DNA from: Casuarina equisetifolia
Lineage: Eukaryota; Streptophyta; Magnoliopsida; Fagales; Casuarinaceae
Direction: 5' to 3'
Length of the DNA stretch: 64,000 nucleotides
Assembly (NCBI GenBank): GCA_028551475.1
Contig: CM052355.1
Location: forward strand, 18,373,543 to 18,437,542
Shown here: piece after piece, positions 22,265-34,200 of the stretch
Layout: every line of letters starts with the position of its first letter
Numbering within the stretch: the stretch's first letter is position 1
Translations under genes and position numbers: made by a program
Notes under the pieces: generated by a model
What the model was told of the DNA's origin: nothing
Seen by the model: the letters and a program-made list of their open reading frames with translations, nothing else
Database searches by the model: none

Positions 22265-24161
22265 ATTGGTTTTAGAGTAAATCACAATTTCAACTTGCCG
22301 TGCCAACAAGTTTACCAGGTAGGATATAGTGGCAAACTTTAAGAAATTTAGAACAACAAATAAACTACTATAGTAGATAATAAATAAATAAAAACATGAT
22401 GAGAGACGAAATAGATAATATAATAAGTACATACATACTTGATAATTTAAAATATAGAGATTTATAACTACAATAGGAGGAGGAGGGTTTTCATCATTTA
22501 GATAGTCATTTTGAAACATGTCCTACTAGTTATCATGCAAGGTTAGAAGAATTGTTCTCTTTTAAATGAAAGGAAGAAAAGGAGGAGAAAAGAGAAGGAT
22601 TTTCATCATTAAGATTGGATGTGCCCCTAACCTTAATTAGGCACTTACAAATAAATTCTTGTATCTCTATTGGTGATGCCTGATAAATGTGTCTTAGCTT
22701 TATGATGTCTTTATAAAACCTGTTGTCTCAATAGTTAAAGCACCAATCACCACTCTTTAATAATTCTACATGATTCCAAATCTCATGTTTCTTTTATCCC
22801 ATGATTGAATCTTTTTCGTAGATAAAATAGGTCACATGAAAATGTAAGAAGCCAAATTAAATCAATTCAAAGGAGAATGCAAAAAAAGTTCAAAGAGAAG
22901 TAAACATTACAATACACAGTACAACATAATGACACTAATTGGCAATATTAGCATCATTTCATTTCAAACGCGAGAGAAACAAAGAAAACTCTCTTAATCC
23001 TAATCTCCCTTTATTTTTTTAAAAAATAGAGATTTACATAACTTTTTAGACATTTGATATTGTTAATGCATTTGTTTGTTATACTATTTAAATGAAAAAA
23101 AATACTTTTCCTTTTTTTTAAGTAGGTTAAAAAAATGTCTTCTAACATACGTTAAAACTTAGGTTTCTAGTGATGGTTAAAAAAATGTCTTCTAACATGT
23201 GTTAAATTAGGTTTGAAATGAAGCATCAATTCATTCATACATTTTGTTATCATATGATTTGTGTTTTCATCTATAAGGTGATGACATTGTTGAAATGTAA
23301 TGTATGTCATATACTGTCAATACACTTACTTATTGTGTTTCTTGTTTAGAAAACCATTATCCTCTCTTACAAATTAATTCTAAAGGAAAAAAATAGATCC
23401 TCTAACATAAAATAGTAATTCTCTCCATTTGGGTTCTATAGTTTTGTTTTCCCTAATCCTCTTATAATTTGGTTACTCTCCAAAGTTCATTGACAGAATA
23501 TAAAATCAGTCTTAAATAACTTATTATGCTTTGTTGATATAACTTGATGTGCTTATAACACCAACAATTACCATTCTTTTTGTACTTTTCCAAGTAAACA
23601 ATACCAAGTGGCATGCTAAGGTTTGTCTTGTATTATGTGGGTCCGTTATGATTTTTTATTTTTTTTCGCGCATTTAACCCTTTTATTTTCGGAACACTAA
23701 GGATTCGTTTACAATTTCCCATTTCCCATTTTATCTAATTTAATTTATGTATTTGTTTACCTTCTTACTAAAATGACAATGTCTTTGCCTCAACTTGGAC
23801 TGTAATTTGGCAAGATACTCCCTATACTTCCTATTTGAAATTGCCGATTCAAATTCAGGTAACCTTGACCTCGAAACATAGTTAATGGCAGAAATCCCTT
23901 CTCCTTTTGGTTTTTATTTCCATTTTGGGTTTCCGTTTTCCTTTCACTTACGGTCTTCGTCTTTGAGTAAAAGGGTTGATTATTCTTAGAGCGACGCATT
24001 ATTTCCTCCGTCTTCGTCTTCCTCTTCTTCCGTCTTTGTTTTCCTTCCCTCTTGTTCTCTTCGACGGTCAAAAAGTTCTCACAGGTCCGTAAATTCTCTT
24101 TTTCTTCTCCCTCTTCTTTTGCTTCCTCCCGATTCCCACCAACAACATACTTCTGACGGAA
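22265..24161. other. AT-rich intergenic, possible decayed element interior
   Basis: The first bases look like a primer-binding site, but no retroviral-type protein frame survives. A 50-bp direct repeat is noted at 23125. CT-rich DNA just before 24162 looks like the 5' UTR of the orphan PCS exon. No other gene was seen. Confidence 0.45.
23125..23212. repeat. 50-bp direct repeat
   Basis: The block GGTTAAAAAAATGTCTTCTA, continuing into AACAT and GTTAAA, occurs at 23125 and again at 23175, exactly 50 bases apart. The second copy is partial and has small changes. Confidence 0.8.
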
Positions 24162-24242
24162 ATGATGGCAACTGGGACTGGGTTTTACAAGCGTCCTCTT
24201 CCATCTCCTCCAGCTATAGATTTTACTACCCCCGAAGGCAAG
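24162..24242 (+). pseudogene. Orphan first exon of a phytochelatin synthase gene
   Basis: An intact 27-codon exon whose product starts [20 protein letters not shown] and ends in PEGK, followed by a good donor (AAG|GTCAGT). It is clearly homologous to exon 1 of the two complete phytochelatin synthase genes downstream and ends in the same phase at the same residue. No matching exon 2 lies between here and the next PCS start at 25687. It is therefore either the stump of a deleted third tandem copy or an alternative first exon that splices to exon 2 at 26397, which is in frame. The absence of stops and the preserved splice site keep the second option open. Confidence 0.75.
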
Positions 24243-25686
24243 GTCAGTTGCTAAAACTTCAACTCCGATACAAAAATCTTGGAAGAACCTCTATTTTTTA
24301 AGTTCAATGTATGTTGTTAATATTAGCCTATTGTATGTATTGTTGTATGTGTTGGTTTTGTTTTCTATTGAAGGTTCATTTTAGTATAATATCAATATTC
24401 AAATTTCAAATTAAACACTCATTAGTTACCATATTTAGTAACGTGCCGTCTAATTCCGAATGCATTGTCTCGGAAGGGCATGGACGTTAATGTCTTACAT
24501 CAATGTATATGTTGGCCAATCAAGTGCTGCTTCTTCTATGTGCAATGCTGCATGCAACCACTACATGCTCTCATCGGCCCAAGTCAACATGCTACGTTAA
24601 AGTGTAATTATAGTTGTCATTTTGATTATAAACTTGTACCAATAGGAAAAGCTTTCTGCTTAAAACAACTTATGTAGTTAAGAAGCCTTGACTTAAGTGG
24701 AATCAAGGCAAATTGGGGCTAAAGAAGTTCTAAGTTCAAGATACTAAAGTCTCTCGCTCTCGCCCTCTTTACCTATTAAAGAAAAAGAAAAAACCCATAG
24801 TTCTAATAGTTATTGTTGATTACCTTAGAGTTAGTAGCAAATGCAATATCCTTGTATGCAAAAGATTAATAATAATTTCTGAAGTACTTTTTTATAAACA
24901 GTTCATTATGTTAGTATAAATAGACTTGAATAATTTTTTTTTTTAATATTTAGGGTTAGTAGCAAAATTGTTACTCTTGTATATAACATCTATACAAATA
25001 CATGCACATAAAAGTGTGATGACTGATTTATTTTACAGCTTTTAGGTTTAGAAATTGCATAGAAAAGGTTAAAGAATGTTGAATTTTAAAGGCTTTAAGC
25101 CAAAAAAGAACATTTCATCTTTCCATGAGTCTTTTTATTTGTTGGGTCCGTAAAACTTAGACTAATTATAAATTACACTAGAATACATAGAAAATAATAA
25201 AATCTGTCTATAATTAAGATTCTTGTTTCAGTGAGTATGCTATGTTAAGAAGATTATTTTTTCATAATCATAAAAACATATTATCATCAAGACAATGATA
25301 TCTTAAGATATAATAAAAATAGAAAATATATTGATATATTAATTTTTGCTCACATTATATAAAAGAATATTATTTTTTCAGTAAACTGTTTTCCTTAGCC
25401 GCCATCATCAGAATTGTCAATTGCTGTCACTATCGCCCGACATCAAAACGCGTCGTTTTAGTCAAGTCTTAACGATGTTACCAGCTTGCACATTCCTTTC
25501 TCCCTAATTACAATTTCACCCCTCCTCGGCGTCGATTCCATACCGTTCCCGCTCCAGAAACCGGTCCTTTGGACGTTCCGTTTCCCTGCGGATTCACTGC
25601 CTAACAGGGTTCTAGTTCTACAGTAAAAGATCGATTTTCCAAGCGCACATATAAGAAAATAGTGTAATTGAAGGAAAGATTACAAA
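24243..25686. other. Region between orphan PCS exon and PCS gene 1
   Basis: AT-rich DNA with no recognisable remnants of PCS exons 2-8. The right end is the probable promoter and 5' UTR of the complete gene. If the orphan exon is used, this would be part of a first intron of about 2.1 kb. Confidence 0.5.
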
Positions 25687-28600
25687 ATGGCTATGGCAGG
25701 ATTGTTCCGACGATTGCTCCCTTCTCCTCCAGCAATCGATTTCGCTTCCCAAGAGGGCAAGGTGATATGCGGTTCACTTTTCATAGCTTCAGAAATTCCA
25801 TTTTGTTTAACCAGATTTTCGTGATTTGGATGTGATGAGCAAAAGGGTTTTCTGGATTTGTGTTGTCTGATTGCACGCGATGCTGTGGTGGTTTAGTTCG
25901 GTGAATTAAATGCTGAAAATGAAAAAGAGAACAAATTTTCTAGGTATTTGTAGCAATGTGGGAATGGGGTACTCTCTCTCTCTCTCTGGGTTTAGTGAGG
26001 CCGATGTCAGTGGATAAATGTTAAAATCATGCCTATTTGCTTTTATTGCGGAGCATATTATGATGCTTCTCTGGGTGAAGTTTAAAATTTTGAATTGTTT
26101 TAGTTGGAGATAGTTGGATGACCGTCGATGTGCATTTAGAAAGATAGTAAAGTGTATGAAGTGATTGTAATGTGCGTGTCGGTTTGGGTTTATCGTACCT
26201 AAGGCATTTCAAGTTTCTGGGTTTTTTCGTTAGGGGTGATTTTCTTGTTTAGATTTTGGGTTTTACCAGGAGATGAACCATTTGTCACTGGTGAAAAAAT
26301 CTCTGTATATAAATGTATGTAATCTGAGGTATCTAGAGTCAGCAATTTTGTGGTTTGTACAAGCCGACTAACCCAGTGTGTATTTTGAGCTTGCAGAAAC
26401 TTTTCATCGAGGCCATCCAGAATGGGACAATGGAAGGTTTTTATAGGTTGATTTCTTATTTTCAGACGCAATCGGAGCCTGCATATTGTGGATTGGCCAC
26501 TCTGTCCATGGTATTGAATGCCCTTGCTATTGATCCTGGAAGAAAATGGAAAGGTAAGGTTCAAGTTACTCAATCTTACAGAATTATGGCGTTTTCTTCC
26601 AATTTTTCCTACTAGAAGGGCTTTCCATCTGTCCCATTAGTTTGTTATTGCACGAAGTTTGTTTCTGAGGGGCATTCAGATTTGAGTCTTGTAATTAGTT
26701 GATATGATGCTAATATGCTAATATGCACCATTTTGTAATTTTCTTTTCCTGTTTGGATTTAAGACATTTGGTGCTTTTCTTGCCTATGTTTAAGAAGTAT
26801 GTCTATCCCTTTGCAAGTTTATGTGTCCTTAATGTCAAATTGGGATCGTTTTGTATTCTTCAAACCATTTCTACAGACCTAAAGTTATTCATCTTTCCTG
26901 GTCTATGAATTCGGTGATCTATCCAGCATCTGCCATTCATGTTTTACGTTGTTTCTATTTGTCTAACAGGCCCTTGGAGGTGGTTTGATGAATCAATGCT
27001 AGACTGCTGTGAACCTTTAGAGAAGGTCAAAGCTACAGGCATCTCATTTGGGAAGCTTGTTTGTTTGGCTCACTGTGCTGGGGCAAAAGTTGATGCCTTT
27101 CGTGCAAATCAAAGTACCATTGATGAGTTCCGTAAACATGTCATGAGATGTTCCATTTCTGATGATTGTCATGTGATCTCGTCATATGATAGATCAGCTT
27201 TCAAGCAGGTGAGTAATGCAAGTTCCTTTGATCCTTTTCATCATCTCTCTCTCTATCTCAGTGTCTGTGTGTTCTTAAATAGAAAAAATATTAAGTTGAG
27301 TTTGTTAATGTATTGTTGACCTATATTTTGCATAGGCATTGTGTTACAGTGGACAATAATTCTGAGTTTTTTGGTTGAGTATTCAGAGCTGATGTAGCTG
27401 CACCATAGTACCAACTTTGACGCATTATTCTATATGTAAAACCATTGATGCAACTATCGGTTGAAATTTTTGGCAGACAGGAACTGGTCATTTTTCCCCT
27501 ATTGGTGGTTATCATGCTGGAAGGGACATGGCACTCATATTGGATGTTGCACGTTTTAAATATCCTCCTCATTGGGTTCCTCTCTCACTTCTTTGGGAAG
27601 CAATGGGTCATGTTGATGAAACAACTGGACTACAGAGAGGGTAAGTTTTCATGTCTTTTTCTTTAGTGATAGTTATTATAGCACCTAAATGGAATGGTAT
27701 CAGCTGTATAAACGTATTTTTTTTCCTGGAGAAACTGTGTTGATGGTTGTTTCTTCTCTTTGTTCAATGCATTATCAATAATCATTAGAACACTGAAATG
27801 ATCACATTATCTTCAATTTAAAGGAATATTTCTAGGCTTTCTGAGTATAGTTGGAAACTTTGTCATCTCTTTGCAGGGTTAAATCAGTAGAGCTCCCTTT
27901 TGGTCATTATACATTATTTGCCCTAGTAATATTCATTGTATTCTTTCAGTTGTTTATTGATTTCTTTTGGGCAACAAATGATTGAAACGAGAAATTATAG
28001 TAGGAGAGGGAGCACTCTCATGGCAAGGGGGGGGGCGGGGTGAGGAAACTAGAAAATCCAGACTTAGAGATTCAGCACCTGATAGAGATTCAATTTGTTG
28101 TTCAATGTATTTTCTACAAATAAAACTGATGCTTTTTTCATAATCTACTTTAATTTCATTGACCCAGGGTTGCAATAAATAAATGCTTGACTAGGACTCA
28201 TGCAATTTGTCCTTTTCCTTTACATTTCCACTAGCTTTGTTAACTACCAATACCACTCAATAATGTATTTATGTCTGAAGTTCTATACTGCTATCAGGTT
28301 CATGCTGATATCTAGGCCACACCGAGAGCCCGGACTGCTTTATACCCTGGTATGACACAGACCTTAGGACAGTTTGTCAGTTGGTTTTATTTATGAGCAT
28401 TTATATTAATTAGTAACTTCTTTGCAGAGCTGTAAAAATGAGAGTTGGGTTGGTATTGCAAAATACCTCATGGATGATGTTCCTTTTCTCTTGAAGTCAG
28501 TTGATGTAACAAATACTCAAGAAGTTCTCTGTGTTATTTTCACATCACTCCCATCAAATTTTGGGGAGTTCATCAAGTGGATTGCAGAGGTTCGAAGTAG

Positions 28601-29682
28601 AGAGGATGGTAATCAAAGTTTGAGCCCAGAAGAGAAAGCAAGGATTTCTGTTAAGGTGTTACAAAACTTCTACATCTGTTTACATATTTATTTTTCCGTC
28701 GATGATCAGATGTCAATTGCACAGTTCATTTAGTCTTCTCTGAAGAGGTGTTAAACGCAAGATTTGCTATTGCAGGAAGAGGTAATGAAACAGGTGCAGG
28801 AGACTGGCCTCTTTAAACATGTAGCAGCAATTTTATCTTCAACAAATTCATGCTGCAAAAACTTGCGTCCTTCAAGTGATCAAGATGAGTTTTCTAGCAT
28901 AGCCGCAAGCATTTGTTGCCAAGCGGCAGAAATTTTGGCTGGGAAATCAGGATCCTCAGACAAGTATTGCTGTCGGGAAACATGCGTAAAATGTTTGAAA
29001 TCTGATGATGACAGTCTGGTTACAGTACTTTCTGGGACAATAGTAAATGGAAAGAATGAGCAAGGAGTTGATGTGTTGGTTCCTTCATCACATAGGAAAC
29101 CAAGTTGCCGTTGCTCTCCCTCAAGCAATTACGACGGGCTAAAGCCAGCTAGTAATGATGTTTTGACGGCACTTTTACTGGCATTGCCTCCAGAAACATG
29201 GTCTGGTATAAAGAATGAAAAGCTTTTTCAGGAAATATCCTGCCTTGTTTCGATTGAAAAACTTCCCATGTTGCTTCAAGAAGAGGTAATCAATTTTTCT
29301 TGGAGTATCTTTATTCTGTTGTAATGTTTTGGCACTTGTATGTGAAATTGATTGTTGTTCAACAGATCTGTTGTTGAGTCTGCTGTTATTATTCATGCTT
29401 CTCCCATCTTGGAGCCGATCTGGATTTCTTGTCTAGAAATTATGCTAGAGTTGAACACCTAGATTTGCTGCAAACTTTTGCTGGGAATGATGATTTTTTG
29501 ATTTCATAAACATCTTGCAGTCAATGAATTTTCTGCTGCTTATTTCTCCCTGTATTGTGCTTTAATTCTGAAGACTAATCATCTTCGTTACGCAGGTTTT
29601 GCACTTAAGGCGGCAGCTCTACCTTCTCAAGAGATGCCAAGAGAACAAGGTTGATGTGGATCTTGGTGCACCCCCCTCGTAG
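25687..29682 (+). CDS. PCS: Phytochelatin synthase, complete copy 1
   Basis: Eight exons: 25687-25761, 26397-26553, 26970-27208, 27477-27640, 28298-28349, 28428-28655, 28776-29285 and 29596-29682. They give 503 aa, the normal plant length. The N-terminal papain-like catalytic domain (about 1-220) keeps all three catalytic residues at the Arabidopsis PCS1 numbers: Cys56 ([12 protein letters not shown]), His162 ([12 protein letters not shown]) and Asp180 (ALILDVARF). The enzyme is a cytosolic gamma-glutamylcysteine dipeptidyl transpeptidase. It makes phytochelatins from glutathione when Cd, Zn, As or other thiol-binding metals are present. The variable C-terminal domain carries Cys pairs or clusters ([20 protein letters not shown]) thought to sense metal. 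All splice junctions keep frame. Confidence 0.97.
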
Positions 29683-30817
29683 CATCCAGTTTTCTTGATT
29701 TTCTCCACACTGTGGGTATGGCTAATGTGAAGTCTCTACCCATGACAACAATGCCGAGTGTTAGTCATGCATGGTAGATTACGATTATCGGTGATCTTTG
29801 CTGATAAGCTACCGGCATTTTAAGCTATTCAAAGGTGGTGAAGAACAAGCAAGAATTTTGCAGAATCAGCATATAGTCATGTTGAAAAGGCGATTGTTAA
29901 GACGGACAAAATTGATAAGAAATGGTCTTATCAGCTGTATAGCAGCTCCTACCATATGACAGTGATAGTGAACTGGAAAGAAGAATTTTTGTGGGAAATG
30001 CTTATCGAAGCTTTCTTGATTTATGCTCTGTATCTACGATTCAGAGGAAGAGATGGCTGTAAAAGTATAGAAATTAAATGAAGCATAACAGATTGAAGCT
30101 GAACCCACTTTTATTCAATTAATAATACAACTGATAAAATGAACTCCATGTACTGCCCTTATTACAAAAAATCAATCAAATATAGAGAAAGTAGAAACAG
30201 TTGCAAGTCGATAATGAGGCCGTGCAGATGTCTTTCGGCTGGTGCCATGACTGTCTTTTCCTCGCGAACCAATAGTGTCATTGGGCTGGATTTCAACCCA
30301 AAAAAAATTAGTCAATTGGGTCAAGTAACCAAGGGTCTCCCTTGTCTGCCCACTTTTGGGTACTTGGCAAATGACATTGAAATTGGAATAAAGTGACTCC
30401 GCTAATACCATTTTGTCACTAATTTAAGTTTGGGAACAAAAAAAATTAGCGTATTATAAAATAAGCAAGCTCGTTTTAAGTTTTTATTTCTCCGCTCCTA
30501 TTTTATTTAGGACAAATGCCGTCACTCATAATTATTGAGCTACTTTCTTTTGCTTGGCTAAATGCTTAGGAATCCTCAAGGAAAACATGATGGTTTTGTC
30601 TTTGATAAACTACCAATGTTTATTCTTCGTGATCCTTACTTTGTGCCGTTTTGACGAAGAAAAAGTGACCATGACAGCCTTCTCCTTAGAAAATTGCCAG
30701 CGTCCTCGTCCTTTTCCACCCGTCGTGGTACTCGAATTCTCTAGAAAGCCACTCTAATATTACAAATTAAGATCTTTGTATGTTACTACTAACAAAAGAT
30801 TTAAATGGATAGTCAGA

Positions 30818-30867
<50 letters not shown>

Positions 30868-31240
30868 TTAGTAATAAGTCACGCTAACCGAATTACGGAC
30901 CGGCGGCTGAATCCTGCTAACGTGGCATGCATCAACATTTCCAAACAAAAATCTTTAATAATTCCCGCTGTTTATTCTTCATAATGACTAGGCTCGCTCC
31001 ACTCGGAGCATTCTAGAAGTCTTTTTTATATTCCCTTCCATTAAGAGCCATACCCTGCCACGTCGGACCTAACCCAGTAAAACATACAAAAGGCGTGAGA
31101 TGGAGGGAGAGCGATAGAAAGCGCGCAAGGGTCAAAGGAGAAATCCATTCAATCCCCTGCGAGTCAAGCATTGCAGTGCCAAAATACAAGGGGCCAAGCC
31201 TTCCAGATTCCAGATTCCAGATTCCCACCTCGAACAGAAA
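29683..31240. other. Spacer between the two phytochelatin synthase genes
   Basis: The left part is the likely 3' UTR of copy 1, with AATTAATAATAC-type AU-rich DNA near 30120. A (TA)n microsatellite is at about 30819-30862. Just before the next ATG, CCAGATT is repeated three times at about 31203-31225 in the presumed 5' UTR. Confidence 0.6.
30819..30862. repeat. (TA)n microsatellite
   Basis: About 22 consecutive TA units between the two PCS genes. Confidence 0.9.
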
Positions 31241-34200
31241 ATGTCGACGACGCCGTTGCCGGGTTTTTACCGCAGAGCTCTTCCTTCTCCTCCGGCGATA
31301 GAGTTCGCTTCTCCGGAAGGCAAGGTGCGTAAGCTACAAAACTATGAAGTCATAACTCATTGTTTGACTCTGAGGCCGAGTGGATGTTGTGTGAGTTTGT
31401 GAGTGTTTTATTGCTGTAGAAGCTGTTTGTGGAGGCGTTGGGAGGTGGAACGATGGAGGGGTTTTTCAAGCTCATATCATACTACCAAACGCAGTCGGAG
31501 CCTGCCTATTGCGGTCTTGCCACCCTCGCTGTGGTCCTTAATGCGCTCGCCATCGATCCCGGCAGAAAGTGGAAAGGTTTGTTTGGGTGAATCCCCTGAT
31601 TCTTGATTAGATTTTCTTGAAAAACAGTCCAAAGGTAGTTTTTCTTTTTCGTGGAATTTGACACTGATGGAATCTTGTAGTCTAATCAGATATGATTCAT
31701 AGATATACGTTCGCATGATCTGTGTGCGTTTTTTTAGTATTATAGGGGAAAAGATAAGACTAATTGTCAAATATTTTCGAGAATGTACAACTAATGTGTT
31801 GGCAATTTATCCGATCATTACAACCTGAAGAGTGGATTTTTGGGAGAGTCTTTGCAATTGAGGGAGCACCCTGTGAAGCTTAGAATTTGGCATCAAAGTA
31901 TTTAGTTTGTGTGACATGGTTGATTTATTTCCTTTATACGTTTCTTCTGTTGTTCTTTTATTACATTGGCCCTTCATTTGAATCTAAGATAGAGGGAAGG
32001 GGAAGTGAATGAACAGTGAGGGATAGAAACTCTCTAGATTTTCTGGCCAACTCTGAAATGAAGTTATTTAGATCTTTTCGATTTCAGATTTTGCTTCCTT
32101 AGAACCACATGATTTTATTTGTAGGCCCTTGGAGATGGTTTGATGACTCGATGCTTGACTGTTGTGAGCCTTTGGCGAAGGTTAAAGCTGAAGGCATCAC
32201 TTTTGGCAAAGTTGCATGCTTGGCACACTGCAATGGAGCTGAGGTTGAAGCTTTTCGGACTAGTCAAGTAACCATTGATGATTTCCGCAGACATGTAATC
32301 TCATGTACTTCTTCCGAGGATTTTCATGTGATCACATCATACCATAGAGGAGTCTTTAAGCAGGTCTCCTGAGCCTATCTATTTTACTGTCTAACTGCTG
32401 ACTCTTTTCTTTTATGCATTTCCCTTAGTTTTGGGGGAATTTTAACTGTCTGGGTTATGCCAACGAGTCCCTGTTATCTGCATTGGCTAAAAGGTGGAGT
32501 GTTAATGGTGCTTTGGTTGATGAATGTAGAAGATATGACATAATTTTGAGTACTGGTGACTTTGCTTGACATATGATTTTCCAGGTATATTGGCATTATG
32601 TACTCACAGAAAAAGAAGAAAAAAAAAGTATCATTTTTGCTTTCATTGAAGTTGTGGACCCTCTAGGTTATTTTCATCAAATTCATTCTCAGGTGCATAA
32701 GCATTATGCACTCACAACTTTCCAAAGTCATTCTAGCAGTTAGCTTTGTTGCCTGTACTCTCTTCTAAGTGTTGAAGCTGAATTAGTGCATGGAAATGAA
32801 ATGGTCTCACTATGAACACAGTGGAACAAGTCTTGGAATCATTAGTACCATTTACCAAATATTGAATTTCCTTTTGTGACATGTATTCACCATGTTATGG
32901 TTCATGATAGAGTTGATTGGAGTCCATTGAGCTTGAAACTGCAAAATTTCTTATCGTTCTTGTATGCCTAGTTTCTAGAACAGAGAAGAAATTTGACTCT
33001 CATTTATTGTATGGATATAGACTGGATCTGGTCACTTTTCCCCAATTGGGGGCTATCATGCTGAGAGAGATATGGTTCTCATATTGGATGTTGCTCGATT
33101 TAAATATCCACCTCACTGGGTACCGCTTGCACTTCTTTGGGAGGCCATGGATACTGTCGACCGAGCAAATGGACTTCGTAGAGGGTATTTTCTCTGAATA
33201 TGGACCCATAAAATATAAGCATTATGATCTTTATACTTTTGGGTGTTTAAAAGAAATATGGAAATTGTATTTCTTGCTTATCTGCATTTCTCTTATAACT
33301 TGGATTTTGGATACCAAGTTCCCATAGGGGATATGAGGTGTTTATGTTGTAAAACTGACATTAACTGTACATCAGGTTCTCCTAAGCTATATTAGTAACT
33401 TTAGGGGGTTTCAATTACGATATCATATTCTACACATAGCATTTGGGCATTACAGTACAACATGAAGGCTGGTGAGAATGCCCAACGTTGCAATGTGGGA
33501 AATTGTGATGCACTGAAATGAAAATTTTGCGCACAACCTAGAATGCGCAGATAATGAAATCATATATGTGCTAAATTTGATATTCAACGTAACCTGTTTG
33601 AGATTGGGTTTTGTAAGTGACTTCGGAGACCTATAATATTAATCTTGACGAGTCCTTTTTGAAGTATGAAATTGATATGGATAAATTTTCTGGGCAACAT
33701 TGTGTATATTTTCTTTCTTATATCTTTTCCAATCTTTTATTTCAAAACTTATGTGTTTTCTCTTTTTGGGGAAAGGACATTAGTTACTTGTGCTGATCAT
33801 ATGCATTTGTTATTTAAATTAGATAAGTATTAGGGAAATAAGCACAAACCAGGAGGAAAGCAACATAGGCGTCGCAAATGAAGTTTTATTTCTTTGTTTG
33901 GCGTCTGGATGTGGATAAGAAGTCATGAATTTCTATGAATACAAGTACCAACAACTGCTGTTATATATACTTCGTGCTAATCATTTAGACATTGGTTATT
34001 CTCATACTGTTTCAACCAGACCATTGGCTGTAAATTGGTCAAAAATTTCTGTTTGCACGGTGCTTCTTCAATACATGATTACAATCTTGTTCAATACATG
34101 TTTGCAAATCCAAGTAGAATAATATACATCTAAGATTCTTTTGCCTTATTTCTGCGTTATTGCCATTTTTTTATTCTCTTTACATTCTGAAATATGTTTC

